Source: Thraustochytrium sp. TN22
Taxonomy: Eukaryota > Sar > Bigyra > Thraustochytrida > Thraustochytriidae
Assembly (NCBI GenBank): GCA_013306675.1
Contig: JABLUY010000139.1
Coordinates: 19,033-83,032, forward strand
Direction of reading: 5' to 3'
DNA length: 64,000 nt
The notes below the pieces were generated by a model. It was given only the letters and a program-made list of their open reading frames with translations. It had not been told where the DNA came from and did no database searches. The position numbers and the translations under genes are program-made. Shown here in pieces: positions 1-10,731 of this stretch. Position 1 is the stretch's first letter. Every line of letters begins with the position of its first letter.

Positions 1-300
1 GTCCAGCGCTGCGGCGACGTCCGCGCCCTGGCCAGCCTCGGCCTCGAGGTCCAGCGCTGCGGCGACGTCCGCGCCCTGGCCAGCCTCGGCCTCGAGGTCC
101 AGCGTCGTGGCAGTGCCCGCGCCCTGGTCGACCTCGCCCTGGAGGTCCAGCGCCGAGGCAGTGCTCGCGTCCTGGTTGACCTCGCCCTCGATGCCCAGCG
201 CGGAAACAATGTCGGTCTCCGCGCCCTGCTCAAGCTCAGCCTCGAGGCCAAGCGTCTTGACAAAGTCAATGTGCTGCTCGAGCTCAGCCTCGAGATCGAG
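1..300. repeat. 48-54 bp coding tandem repeat
   Basis: Positions 1-48 and 49-96 are identical 48-bp units. Diverged 48-bp units follow at 97-144 and 145-192, then a 54-bp variant (193-246) and a further diverged unit to about 300. Unit length stays a multiple of three and each unit encodes one acidic 16-18 residue repeat of the minus-strand protein. The most homogeneous copies lie at the window edge, so the array probably continues to the left. Confidence 0.85.
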
Positions 301-1155
301 CGCCATGGTGGCGGCCTGGCCCTTTCCAACGTCGCGACCAGTGCCGCGCGCAGAGACCACGGCGGTCTCCGCATCCTCCGTCACCTCGCCCTCGAGGTGG
401 CGCTCGGCGACATCAACATTCTCGATGTTCGGGTTCGACGTCTCAAGAGCGCCGCCGATGCCGTTCGCGTCGTCAGTTCCGAGCGAAGGATCGCGAGGGT
501 ACGAGAAGGCGTCCACATCCCAGCTGGCGACAGACATGGTCTCGGCAAGAGGCTCATCCCACGTTGGACGCTCGTCGCGCCGGGGCGCGCGCTCGCTGCG
601 CCAGTCCGAGTCGTCGCACCAGGACGAACGCTCGCCCTGCCAGGCCGGGAACTCGCCAGGCCCAGCCTGGCACTCGAAGCAGCTGCATCGCGGGCAGCCG
701 GAGCCGGAGATGATGAAGTTGTAGACCACGTAGGTACTGGTGTTGTCGTCGAAGGTGGTGTAGCTGGCGGGGAAGAAGTTGTTGCTGAAGTAGTTGCTGA
801 CGAAGGTGTTGTAGGTGATGTTGTAGGTGATGTTGTTGGTGGCGGACCCGCCACCGGCGCGGGGCTGCTCGGCGCGGGACTGCTCGTCGCGGTCGCCGTC
901 TCGGTCGCCGTCGCGGCCGCCGTCGCGGTCGCCGTCGCGGCCGCCGTCGCGGTCGCCGTCGTGGTTGCCGTCGCGGTCGCCGTCGCCGTCTTCATCCACA
1001 TGGCGCGACTCCTCCTTTGGGCCGTGCTGCTGCTCCGCGTCAATGAAGTCACCATTCATCATCTCCTCGAAGAAGACCGCATCCATCATCGCATCGAAGT
1101 TGTCCGCCGCGCTCCGGCCGTCGGCTGTCGCCGCGCCTTCGGCGGCCTCAGCCAT
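1..1155 (-). CDS. Repeat-rich hypothetical protein, 3' part beyond the left edge
   Basis: An open minus-strand frame runs from an ATG at 1155 to the window edge without a stop (385 codons visible). An in-frame stop at 1228-1230 makes this the first possible ATG. In order: a helical acidic head with paired Phe/Met residues (about 1-35), an Asp-Gly-Asp-Arg repeat tract (about 50-85), an Asn/Tyr/Phe-rich stretch, a small Cys cluster (CPRCSCFEC, about 150), a Trp/Arg-rich charged stretch, then tandem 16-18 residue repeats of the type LEGEVxQGAxTAxxLD. The last repeats are an exact 48-bp DNA repeat. Composition fits a secreted, cell-surface or scaffold protein, but no signal peptide or known domain is seen and I do not recognise the family. 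The long plus-strand frames over this region are reading-frame shadows of it. Confidence 0.6.
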   Translation of the reverse strand, partial: MAEAAEGAATADGRSAADNFDAMMDAVFFEEMMNGDFIDAEQQHGPKEESRHVDEDGDGDRDGNHDGDRDGGRDGDRDGGRDGDRDGDRDEQSRAEQPRAGGGSATNNITYNITYNTFVSNYFSNNFFPASYTTFDDNTSTYVVYNFIISGSGCPRCSCFECQAGPGEFPAWQGERSSWCDDSDWRSERAPRRDERPTWDEPLAETMSVASWDVDAFSYPRDPSLGTDDANGIGGALETSNPNIENVDVAERHLEGEVTEDAETAVVSARGTGRDVGKGQAATMALDLEAELEQHIDFVKTLGLEAELEQGAETDIVSALGIEGEVNQDASTASALDLQGEVDQGAGTATTLDLEAEAGQGADVAAALDLEAEAGQGADVAAALD

Positions 1156-3322
1156 GCCGCCAGCCGCGTGCGCAGAGAGGCGAGGTCCGTGGCTTGCCCA
1201 GCCACCACGCCGTCGGTTCCCGCCAGCTCAAGTGCTGCAACGCGCGACCGCAAAAGTCCTGAGCTCCGCCACCTTCGCACTGTTGTACGCCACCACCACG
1301 CCGTCCGCCGTGCCCGCCTCGCCGTCTATGGAGTCCCTGAGCGCGGGGTAGCCCTCGCTCGCAACGTCGCTGCACCGTGCCGTGCCCTGTCGCGTCGCGT
1401 CGCGTCGCCGCCCTGTTGCGTGCGTGTCCCAGCGCGCAAAGAGCGCCCTGCCCTCCCCCAGCCTCGTGCCACCCGCCTCGTTCGCCACCGCTACGCCGCC
1501 CGCCGCCGCCGTCTCGCCGTCCACGAAGCCCGTGCGCGCGCTCTCGTGCTCGCTCGCCGCGTCGCAGCGCCCGCTCGCCGTCCAGTCGTCTCCGGTCTGG
1601 GCCGGCAGCTCACGGTGCGTGGTGCAACGGGTCCTGCTTGGCCCAAGCGGACGCGCCCAAGGTGCTGCCCGGCATTTGAACTTTCAAACTTGCGTGCAAC
1701 CGCCCGGGCCGGGGCATGCGGCGCCAGGAGGCTGCGTCTGCGGCTTGGTCTCCGTGCATGGATGTGCCTTCACCACGAGCGAGCCGCGACGCGTGCTGGG
1801 GAAGCGCGACCTTCTTCGCACCATGCCCCCCGTTGCGTCGCCCTGGTGCTTCATCTCGATGCCCTGCTTGACGTGTGTCCCGCGCCCCGCGTCCCACTCC
1901 CCGCGCCGTCCGGGCCTTTGCGGCCACAGCTCTGCCCCGGGAGCGCGGCGGAGACGGGCACGCTGGGTGCGGTCGTAAGCCGCTGCCACGCCCGCCCGCC
2001 CTGGCTGTGAAGGCGCGTCGAGCCCGCGCGCGCGTCGCTTCGCCTCGTCCGCGCCTCGCCTCGCCGCGCCTCGCCTCGCCACGCCCTAGTTTTTCCCATG
2101 AGAGCGAGGCACGGGGACAAACCCCAGGCCGTCCCAGGGGCAACTGTCAGTCAGTCAGTCAGCCAGCCACCCAGCCAGCCCAGGCCAGCGACGCGGTGGC
2201 AGGGCCTTGCGCGTGAAAGAGCGCGGCAAGGGTGGCGGGGCCAGCGCCGGACGCCAAGCGCGGACGCATTGTCGTTGGCGTCGCTGCGGCGCGCGAAACG
2301 AGAAACGAGGGCCTCACCTGGGCATTGGGCGCCAAGCGCCAGGCTCCGGAGCTTGCGCGAAGCGCTTCACCTTCAGCACTTCTCCTCTGCTCATCACGCG
2401 CCCTAGCTTGCCTCGTGCGGAGTCCATCGGGCATCAAGCTAGGCCGCCACAAGGCGCCTGCATGCTTCTGCCTCGCCCGTTACACGAGAAGCGCGCGACT
2501 GCATTACGCACCAGCTTCACCATGTCGGCGTTGTGTCGCGCTTCTGTCTGGTCGCTCCTCCACTTTGCGCCAGGTTGCCGCGCGGCGCGGCGCCTGACCG
2601 TGCCATTCTTGCGCGTCATGGCGCCGTGGAGCCAAGTCGCTTCTTCTCTCTCTGCTGAGGTGGCCACTGGGCGTCGCCACCCGGCTCTAGATAACTCCCG
2701 CCCGGCCCGCCTTGGGAACATAAGCAGCCGGTTATGCTCGCGCTGGCCTGCGTAGCGCTCATGGCCTCGCCAGTGCAACCTCGCCAGCGTGGCCTCGCCC
2801 GTGCGGTCTCGCTTGTGCGTCTTCCCTCGTATTTACCTCGCTCGCGCGCGCTCGCGCGCGCTCGCTCGCGCAGCGTCGCGTGCCTTCGTTAGCCTGGTGT
2901 TCGCCCACAGATCAGTAGGAGGTGCGGGCGAGGCCGAGCCGAGCCCAGGTGACGGTGATGTCGAGGGTAAAGCCGAGCAGGACGGTCGCAGGACGGCGGA
3001 TGGGGCGACGCGGGCACAACAATAAACGAGAGCGAGGCCGATCACGAAGGCGGCTGGGCCAGGCCAGCCGGGAATGGTAGTCGAAGCGACGAAAGTCGAG
3101 TCTCGAGGCGACGGTACCCATGGTCGATGCGACGGCAGGGACATTCCCACATTCATGCATCGGTAGCCGAAGCGACGAAAGTCGAGTCGATGCGGCGGCA
3201 GCAGTCGTGGACGATGCGGCGGCAGTGACTTTTCACTCATTCATACATTCATTTGAGCAGCCTTCGGACATGAATGATGAGATAAGATTATCGCAGAGAA
3301 AGAAGCGGGGTTGGAGTCCAGC
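1156..3322. other. Intergenic, no gene supported
   Basis: A 2.2 kb spacer between two minus-strand genes. It holds short simple repeats (a cagt run near 2147-2162, gcctcgcctcg tracts near 2030-2090 and cgctcgcg tracts near 2840-2870). A roughly 20-bp sequence, cgaagcgacgaaagtcgagt, occurs near 3077-3100 and again near 3167-3190. The open frames here are GC-driven and have no recognisable protein. Confidence 0.6.
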
Positions 3323-4324
3323 TCAGGCGCGCATGCGGCGGTAGAGCACGAAGAGGAGGATGATGGCGGCGTACCACTTGAGGTTGGAGCCCTTGTAGCG
3401 GGCCATGGCGCGCTTGGGGCCGTCCTTGGGAGCGGCGGCCGGGACGGGCCGCGGCGTCCGGCCGTCGTTGGCGGAGAGAACGGTGTCGCGCATGGACTCA
3501 GGCAGCGAGGAAATGATGGGGACGATGTACTTGGAGTCGAAGCCGACGCGGTACCGGTACTGGGGGGCGTCAGAGCAGATGGCGTCCATCATGGCCTCGG
3601 GCACCAGCTCGGCGCGGCCGTTATCGAAGTCGTGCAAGCTCTGGCCAAGGATGGCCCGAAAGTTCTTGTTGAAATCCTCGCCGTAGTCACGCTTGATGTC
3701 CTCGGGCTGCGCGTCCCAGACAGCGTCCCAGCCGGTCTGGAAGGAGCCGTAGAGCGAGGTGTTCTTGAACACGCCCGGCTCGATGATGTGCACGGTGGCG
3801 CCCCACTGCAGCAAGTCGGTGCGCAGCACGTCGCTAAAGGCCTCGACGCCGTACTTGGAGACGCAGTAGGCGGCCTGGCTCGGGATGCCCATGCGGCCGG
3901 CGATGCTGGCGACGTTGATGACGCGGCCCTGCGAGTTGCGGATCAGGCGCAGGACCGACTTGGTCACCAGCACGGTGCCGAGAACGTTGACGTCGAAGAG
4001 GCGCCGGTACACGCTGGCGTCCACGAGCTCGACCGGGCCGGGCGCGATGAGCATGCCGGCGTTGTTGACCACGGCGCGCAGTGAGCTTCCCGGGCGCTCC
4101 TTGAGGTGCGCCTCGATCCGCTGCGCGCAGTCCTGCACAGAGTCCTCCTTGGTCACGTCCAGCCGCAGTCCGACCACGCGGTCGGACCCCTTCTCGTTCA
4201 GCTTGTCCACGGTCTCGCTCAGGTAGCAGCCGGCGAACACGCCGAACCGGCCCTGCTCCTCCAGCATCTTGACCAGGATCTGGCCAAAGCCCGAGTCACA
4301 CCCGGTCACGTACACATACTCCAT
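3323..4324 (-). CDS. Short-chain dehydrogenase, SDR9C/retinol dehydrogenase type, membrane-anchored
   Basis: 333 residues from ATG at 4324. The Rossmann nucleotide motif TGCDSGFG is at residues 7-14, NNAG at 87-90, catalytic Ser near 140, and the YxxxK pair is Y153/K157 in YCVSKYGVEAF. The TGCDSGFG signature and the EPGVF motif after the active site are typical of the SDR9C group (retinol, 11-cis-retinol, 17-beta-hydroxysteroid and 3-hydroxybutyrate dehydrogenases). These are NAD(P)-dependent oxidoreductases acting on hydrophobic alcohols. A single hydrophobic helix near 316-328 followed by Arg-Arg-x-Arg suggests a tail anchor in the ER or a lipid-droplet membrane. The substrate cannot be told from sequence. 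Confidence 0.85.
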   Translation of the reverse strand: MEYVYVTGCDSGFGQILVKMLEEQGRFGVFAGCYLSETVDKLNEKGSDRVVGLRLDVTKEDSVQDCAQRIEAHLKERPGSSLRAVVNNAGMLIAPGPVELVDASVYRRLFDVNVLGTVLVTKSVLRLIRNSQGRVINVASIAGRMGIPSQAAYCVSKYGVEAFSDVLRTDLLQWGATVHIIEPGVFKNTSLYGSFQTGWDAVWDAQPEDIKRDYGEDFNKNFRAILGQSLHDFDNGRAELVPEAMMDAICSDAPQYRYRVGFDSKYIVPIISSLPESMRDTVLSANDGRTPRPVPAAAPKDGPKRAMARYKGSNLKWYAAIILLFVLYRRMRA

Positions 4325-4329
4325 GCTGC

Positions 4330-4335
4330 TGCCGC

Positions 4336-4381
<46 letters not shown>

Positions 4382-4384
4382 GCC
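4330..4384. repeat. Hexanucleotide (cctgct)n tract
   Basis: About nine copies of a ctcctg hexamer lie directly upstream of the dehydrogenase start codon, in its likely 5' leader. On the transcribed strand this is a gagcag purine-rich run. Confidence 0.8.
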
Positions 4385-5119
4385 GCTGCCGCCGCCGCCG
4401 GTGCCGAGCGAAGAAGGTTTGACCCGCGCCGGGCTCCGCGGTCCGCCTGCCCGCCTGCTCGCCTCCGCCGCCGCCTGCTGGCGCCGCCTGCGCGTCTGCG
4501 CGAGCGCGTGCGAGCGCGTGCGAGCCTGCGCGCGCGCGGGGCAAGCGGGTCTGCCGCGGCGCCGCGCGGCGCGGCTCCGGCCGCCCGGCGGTGCCTCGCC
4601 GCCGCGCCGTCGCCGATCTTGACCGCGGCCCGGGTCGCGTCATATGACGGCACGCCGCTGGGACGGCGAGGCTTGAAGGGACGCGGCGCCAGCCTGACGT
4701 TGGACTTGGAGGGCGCGCAGAGCGCGCATCGTGACGCCAAAGCCGCTCCGTCGGACTCGTCCAAATCGCTGCACGATTGCGCGGCGTCCGCGGTCAATGC
4801 CAGTGCACGACGCGCTCGTGGTCGGCGGAGTTCTGAGCAGCCGCGGCCGCACATGACGATGATCGACGCGAGCAGCGGGCCTCTTGAGCTTGAAGCTGTG
4901 AAGAACGGGCTGCGACGACTGCCAAGCGCGCAACCTCCGGGCCGGGCACTGACAGCCTGCACGCCTTGACAAGCTCAAGCTTCAAGTTCGAGCGCATCCG
5001 AGTGACGGTCTGACTGCCTGAGGCTGGCTGGCACCCGGCACGGTTCGCCCACGACTGGGACTGGCACGTGCACGTGCAATCAACACAAGTGGTCACTGGC
5101 AGTGTCTGATTCAATAGAT
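4385..5119. other. Intergenic, promoter side of the dehydrogenase
   Basis: GC-rich spacer between the dehydrogenase start and the 3' end of the OB-fold gene. Open frames on both strands overlap each other and none resembles a protein I know. Confidence 0.5.
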
Positions 5120-6374
5120 TCAGGCGCTAGCAAAGTCGAGTCGCACGAGGACGGCGCGCTCTGCGTCGGCAAGCGCGAATCCATGCTCGTCGTGACGGCG
5201 CGTGTAGCGCAGCGTAAGGCGCCAGGGCGGGTTGGCGCGGGCGAGCAATCGTCGGCGCAGTGAGGCAAGTACGTCGGGGCGCACGAGGTCGGCGGGCAGC
5301 AGGCCGCAGGCGAGCTCCGGCACAGACGCTGCTGGGACGTCGAGCGCAAGCGAAGCATTTGGATGACGACGACGCTCGCGCTCGTCGCCGGCGCGCAGCG
5401 AGGTGTCAGAGAATATGGGCTGTCCATCGGCGTCCAAGTCTGCCACCGGCCCGGAGAGCGGGCCGTGCAGGTACGCCGGGACCTGGACAAGGGCGTCTTC
5501 GAGGCCGCGGGCGTTGCGCAGAGCCTCGACGGAGGCGAAGAAGCGTACGCGCTCTGCGGGGGCGCGGGCCAGCTGCACTGCGGGGGGCGCCTCCTTGACT
5601 TCGGTGAACTTGGTTGCGTTGAGGCAGTAGCTCTCGCGGCGGTAGCTGTACATGACGCGGCAGTGCGAGCAGAGCACAATAGCGTCGCGGTCCTTGAGGT
5701 CGTGCAGAAAGCGCATGTGCTCCTCGCCGGCGAATTCGTTCCAGAGCTGGACCTGGCCCGTGGCCGAGGCGTCCTCGAGCGTGAGCAGGGCCATCTGGCG
5801 CCGCGGGTTCTTGCCGACGAGCGAGACGGCGCGCAGGCGGCCAGCTACCGAGACGCTCTCGTTGAGGCGCGAGGCCTGCAGCACGTCAGCCAACTGGTCA
5901 CGCGCCGCCTCGGGCCGTGCGCCGGGCGGGTTCTTGCGCTTCAAGAAGCTGCCGCCCGCCAGGTCGGCCATGCCCTTGAGGTCGGGGGAGACCTTGAAAA
6001 ACCAAGAGCGCACGCGCTCGGCCTTGGCTGCGGCCGGGCCGGCCCAGACCTGCAGCTGCTTGCGCGCGCGATCCGTCTCGTCGAGGGGCGCCACACAGCG
6101 CGACGCGTGCGACTGGAAGCCGTGCAACAGGCCGCCGCGGACTCGGAAAAAGGTCCTCTGCAAGAGGACGACGCGGCCGACGCGCGCCTCCTCGCGCGCC
6201 CAGGCGGCCGCCTGGTGCGTGAGCACAAGCGGGAAGAAGTGGCACTCCTTGTCGCTGACCATGAGCCCCCACTCGTGCAGGCCCAGCGGCTGCGAAGCCA
6301 TGACCATGCACATGGGCGAGCGCACGGTGCCAGCCTCCACCTCGCTCAGCGTGTCGTCCCAGGGCTGACCACGC

Positions 6375-6405
<31 letters not shown>

Positions 6406-6742
6406 TTGCAGCGGTAGTTGTCGCCACCGCCGCCTCCGGAGCGGCCTGCCTGCCGGGCTCGACGCCGACGCCGCTGCTCTGGTACGAGGCATGGCCGAGC
6501 GAAAAGGACGTAAGCGCGTCCACAGAGGAGCTCTCCTGGCCGCCGCCGTTCACCTCGGACACGTCCTGGCGCAGCGAGGAGACGCCCGACGCCGGCGATC
6601 GCGGCGCCGGCCGCGCCCTCTTGCGCGCAGCGCCGCCCTCGGGCTCGGCGCCATCGACATCCGCCTGCGCCACGCTCTGCTCCCACGCGTCGACACGCTG
6701 CTCCTCTTCCTGCGTCAGCCGCGGCCCTCCCTCCTGCTGCAT
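5120..6742 (-). CDS. OB-fold protein, RPA1/MEIOB-like single-strand DNA binding candidate
   Basis: 540 residues from ATG at 6742; the frame continues upstream to a GTG but has no other ATG. The N-terminal third is low-complexity, with a Gly run at about residues 115-125. The C-terminal half contains a convincing OB fold at about 310-395, with VSVAGRLRAVSLVGKN, a strand pair ending in QVQLWNEFAG, and DAIVLCSHCRVMYSYR. This matches the strand order of RPA1-type OB folds, which also occur in MEIOB and SHLD2. A role in ssDNA or telomere biology, replication or meiosis would follow from that fold. The exact family is uncertain because the middle part (about 150-290) is not recognised. Confidence 0.6.
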
Positions 6743-6994
6743 GTCCCGCGAGCCCACGAGCTGCGCGGCGGGCCGTGCTTCGCGTTGCGACGTTGCTTGG
6801 AACGACGACCACTGGCAAGGCCACTGCACGACAAGCACGAAGCGAGCGAGCTGACAGTGAGCACGTGGCGCACGTGGGCACGTGGCTCCTCGCCAAGTTC
6901 CAGGACATACGATCGGGAGCTCACTGACCTCTCAGGCTGCCAGCACTGCAAGCCCGTCGTCATGCCAGATCGATCACGATGATACTTCTACTTG

Positions 6995-9541
6995 TTACCG
7001 CACGGGACGCTTAAAGGTGGGCGAGGAGCGCGTGGGTGAAAGCTTGCGGCCCGGCGAAAGCTTGCGGTCGCGCATGTCGAAGAGCTCGCTGCGCAGGTAC
7101 TCATTGTCCTTGGTGAGCTGCGCCAGAAGCGCGTCGTCGACGTGAGTCTCGGAGCTCTGGATGCGGCGTTGCGCCTCAACTGCAGTCTGCTGGACCTGGT
7201 GCTTCATGTCCTCGATGGCGCGCTCGTAGGCGCTCTTGACCTGGACACCCATCTCGCGGAGGATGCGGATTTCCTCGTCCTTCTGGGCAATAGCCTGCGC
7301 CGCGGAGGCGCGCACGACGCGCGTCTCCTCGATCTGGAGGGCGAGCTGGTCGCGCAGCGTGCTGAGCTGGTCCGCCATGGGCTGGCGCTTGCGTCCGCCG
7401 GCGTGGATGTTGCCGAGGCGGCGCTCGAGCTCTACCTTGGCGCGCTCAAGCGTCTTGCACTTTCCGAGCGCGGCCTCGCGGTCCAGTACGGCGCGCTCCA
7501 GCTTCTGCTTGAAGAGGTCCACGAGCTCGCCGAGGCGGTCGTTCTCGACCTTTAGCAGCTTGCTGTTGACGGCGTGGCCTTGGCTGTCGAGCTCCTCGTG
7601 CGCCTTTTGTACGATATCGCGCGAGGCTGTGGCGCGCACGCGGTCCATCTCGGAGCGCATTTTGACAAGCAGCTGGCCCTGGCGCTCGATCTGCGCTGCT
7701 TGATTCATGGCGTGCTGGCGCAGCTCCTCGAACTCGAGGTCGCTGCGCGAGCTTTGCTCGTGCGTCTGCGCGCGCTCGCGCACGGCGCTCAGCTCGCGCT
7801 TGACGCGGTCGAGCTCGCGGCGCAGCGCGTCCACCAGCGTGTCGTCGTTGCTCGTCTTCTTGAGCAGCACCTTGAGCTGCTCCTTGAAGCGCTTGTTCTC
7901 GCCCTCGAGCACCTTGCCGCGCGCGCGCACGGCGTGGATCGTGCGCTTCGCCTCGCCAAGGTCATCCTCCAGCTGCTCGTACTCCTGCGCTAGCTTCTCC
8001 ATGGCGTGCCGCCGCTCCTGCTCGATGGTACGGATGTCACGCGCCGCGCGCGCGTCCACGTCGCCCTCGCGACCGCCCGCGAAGAACCCGGGCGACGCCG
8101 CCGGGCCTTCATCCGCGCAGCTCAGGCCGGCCGCCGACGCGCCACCGGCCGAAGGGTCCGCCGCCGAGAGCTGGGCCAGCTGCGCCTGCGCGCGCTTGAG
8201 CTTGTCTTTGAGCAGGATGATCTTTTGCGCGCGTCCGCGCCAGCCGCCCAGCTTGCTCTCCTCGTCCGTCGTCCCGGAGCTCACCTCCTCGAGCAGCTTA
8301 TCCAGGGGCGGGCCGTCGCCCACCTCGCGTGCCAGGACGCGCTTTAGCCGCTTCGTCTCAGTCGTCGCGCGCAGGCAGCGCTGCCGCATCTGGTCACAGC
8401 GCTGCTCGGCATCGGCGATGCGCTCCGTGAACTCGCGGTGCGCCGTCTCCCGCGCCTCCGCCACGGCGCGCTGCACCTCGCTGGCCTCGCTCGGACCCGA
8501 CTTCGACCCCTCGCCCCCGCCCGCCGCGAGGCTCACCTCGCGCTTCACCTTGGCTCGCGCCTGGCCCCGCGCCTGCGCCTTGTGCGCGTCCTCCAGGTCT
8601 GCCTCCAGCTGCGTAATGCGCGTCTTTTGGCGCTCCAGCGCCAGCTTCATGGACCGGTTCTTCTTGGCGAGCGCCACGATCTTGGCGTCGCGCTGGTCCG
8701 CGCCACCGTCCAGGCCGTCCACGACGCCAGCGTCGCCGCGTACTGCCTGCATCAGCTGCTCTTGCAGCGCCTCAATCTGCTGCTCGCGCTGCGCCAGGAG
8801 AGCGGACATGTCACTCGCAGCGGGAGTCGCGGTCGCGGAAGCGCTGACTGGCGCCGCGGCGGGGGGCGCTTTGAGTGGCGCCGCAGCTTTAGCCGCCGGC
8901 ACCTTCCGGCAGACTGGCGGCGCTATGCTCGCCTCCTGCACTTGCGCCAGCTCCTCGCGTCGCATCTCGCGTTCCATGTCGGCGGCAAGCACCGCGGCGA
9001 GGGCTGCCTCGTCCTCGTCGATCGCGTTGTCCGCTTCGTCCGCGTGTGGGTCCCAAGTCGCGCCAGGGCTCTCGAAGCCTCCGTGCAGGCTATCCTCCTC
9101 ATCCACATTCTCATGATCCATGCCGTGGGCCTGCTGCGCGGGCCGCACCTGGCCGCGGAGCCCGACCTCCACGGTCTTGGTGCCTCCGGGGCTTGTCACG
9201 ATCTCCGTCTTCGCCACGACGGACGGCCTGCGCTCGAGCGCCTCCGCGGACGACGGCACCGTCCCATCGATGCTATCTTCCTCCGGCGCGCCCTCCTCGT
9301 TGTCCTCCGCGGTCGCCGCGGCGTCCGGACCAGCCTCCAACGCCGTCGCACCCGCCTCCGGCTGCAGCTCTTCAATAGGGTTCACCACGACCTCTCGCTC
9401 CTCCTCGTCGTCCTCACCGTCCTCGTCATGCCACGCCTTGTCGTGCTCCGCGCGCCCTCCCGCCGCCGTCGCCGTCTGCTCACCGGCGCCCGCGCAGTCC
9501 TCCGAGGCGTCGCGCGCCGCCGCCGCGCCCTCCTCCGCCAT
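6995..9541 (-). CDS. Long coiled-coil protein, CCDC13-like
   Basis: 848 residues from ATG at 9541; an upstream in-frame GTG at 9589 is not a plausible eukaryotic start. After an acidic, disordered N-terminus (about 1-230) almost all of the protein is charged heptad coiled coil (about 245-850). The segment reading RGKVLEGENKRFKEQLKVLL followed by NDDTLVDALRREL, together with the closing NEYLRSEL segment, resembles CCDC13, a centriolar-satellite/ciliary coiled-coil protein. Coiled coils attract false matches, so the family is a working assignment. If right, it would act at the basal body or centrosome of a flagellated zoospore stage. Confidence 0.6.
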   Translation of the reverse strand: MAEEGAAAARDASEDCAGAGEQTATAAGGRAEHDKAWHDEDGEDDEEEREVVVNPIEELQPEAGATALEAGPDAAATAEDNEEGAPEEDSIDGTVPSSAEALERRPSVVAKTEIVTSPGGTKTVEVGLRGQVRPAQQAHGMDHENVDEEDSLHGGFESPGATWDPHADEADNAIDEDEAALAAVLAADMEREMRREELAQVQEASIAPPVCRKVPAAKAAAPLKAPPAAAPVSASATATPAASDMSALLAQREQQIEALQEQLMQAVRGDAGVVDGLDGGADQRDAKIVALAKKNRSMKLALERQKTRITQLEADLEDAHKAQARGQARAKVKREVSLAAGGGEGSKSGPSEASEVQRAVAEARETAHREFTERIADAEQRCDQMRQRCLRATTETKRLKRVLAREVGDGPPLDKLLEEVSSGTTDEESKLGGWRGRAQKIILLKDKLKRAQAQLAQLSAADPSAGGASAAGLSCADEGPAASPGFFAGGREGDVDARAARDIRTIEQERRHAMEKLAQEYEQLEDDLGEAKRTIHAVRARGKVLEGENKRFKEQLKVLLKKTSNDDTLVDALRRELDRVKRELSAVRERAQTHEQSSRSDLEFEELRQHAMNQAAQIERQGQLLVKMRSEMDRVRATASRDIVQKAHEELDSQGHAVNSKLLKVENDRLGELVDLFKQKLERAVLDREAALGKCKTLERAKVELERRLGNIHAGGRKRQPMADQLSTLRDQLALQIEETRVVRASAAQAIAQKDEEIRILREMGVQVKSAYERAIEDMKHQVQQTAVEAQRRIQSSETHVDDALLAQLTKDNEYLRSELFDMRDRKLSPGRKLSPTRSSPTFKRPVR

Positions 9542-10731
9542 GACGCGCTGGTTCGCTTTCTGCGCTCCTGGAGAACGCGGCCACCGCACGGGCCGGTGCG
9601 CGGGGCGCGGCGCTGTCCAGCGCAGCGCAGCGCAGCCTCGGCGCGGCGAGCCACCCGAGGGATTGCACGCGCGTCCTGCGCGCGAGCCTGAGCAGCCGAG
9701 CGCGCGCGGCTCGACCTTGGCTACCTTGGCGAAGCATGTAGGGAGAGATGATGAGAGCTGAGAAGAGAGAGGAAAACGCAGCGCGTTGGCCGTTGAGCGG
9801 GAACGGAGGGCGCGACGGCGCTGTGGTGGGCCGCACGCGCGCCGGTCGCGCTTCCTTGTCCGAGGTCTCGTCGAACAAGGACGAGGAGAAGTGCGCAGGA
9901 TACCTGAATTTTTGGCGGGTGACGCATGAACGGGCCTTTGTCGAGTGTTGGATGAAACGCTTCGCGGGGCCTAGTGGATGTATCTAGCTAGACCACCACA
10001 AGTTCGTGGCGGTGGCAGACGGTCTAGGTGACCGCTGGATGAAGCCGGAGGAGCAAAGGAAGAGTGGGCCAGAGAAATCGGGGTGAATTGTAGCGCAGCC
10101 CAGCGCTGAGAAGATCTTGTGCTAAGAAATGTGGACAGATTCTTACGTGGGAGAGCACAAGAAAATCTTAGCGCCTTTTGCAGGACCACCCTGCAGACTC
10201 GACATTCCTTGATAGACCTTGGCGGCCTGAACCAAGGCTACACTCGATGGTCGAGAGGCTGGCAAGACGTGTGCAAGTTCTCTCCTTCATTTCAGAAGCA
10301 ATTTTTGAAAATAAAAGAAACTGGCCGCATCTGTGCAAGAACCGAATCCATGTGAGTCTGTTTGGCAAAACTCACTCCTTCTTTCGAGTCAATTCGTCAC
10401 CCTTTTGCCCGAGTCAGTCACGGTGCCTTGCGCACAGACATGCTTGAGATTTGTTTTACAGCTAGCCCGGCGCCGGCGAGCCAGTGCCTAGCACGCAGAC
10501 GTGGCTGGGATTTGCCGGCGTGTCAAAGACAAGCTTTGTGCAAGGTGATTTCGGCAGGTCTGGCAGGTGCAGATGGGCTTTTTCAACTTGGTTAGCAATG
10601 TGACTGGCAGCATGCTTGATTGCACACGGTCGTGGCCCGCTCGGGACTAACTGAGAGGGATGTGGAGCGTGGGCGGCGCGTGCGAAGGGCCAGCAGAAAG
10701 AGAAGAAATTCAGTACCACCACCACCACCGA
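9542..10731. other. Intergenic, no gene supported
   Basis: Spacer upstream of the CCDC13-like gene and downstream of the NTF2-like gene. Part of it (about 9880-10480) is noticeably less GC-rich than the surroundings. Only short overlapping open frames are present, none with a recognisable product. Confidence 0.5.

Noticed and set aside
271-2010. A 579-codon plus-strand open frame with Val/Ala repeats
   Set aside because: It is the antisense shadow of the repeat-protein gene (1-1155) and then of GC-rich spacer. The minus frame gives varied, repeat-structured protein; this one is low-complexity.
6743-9589. GTG- or TTG-initiated N-terminal extensions of many genes (OB-fold, CCDC13-like, SEC23, GT32, F-BAR, TLDc, MYB)
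   Set aside because: Eukaryotic translation starts at ATG and the extensions are Arg/Ala-rich, typical of stop-poor leader DNA. First plausible ATGs were used.
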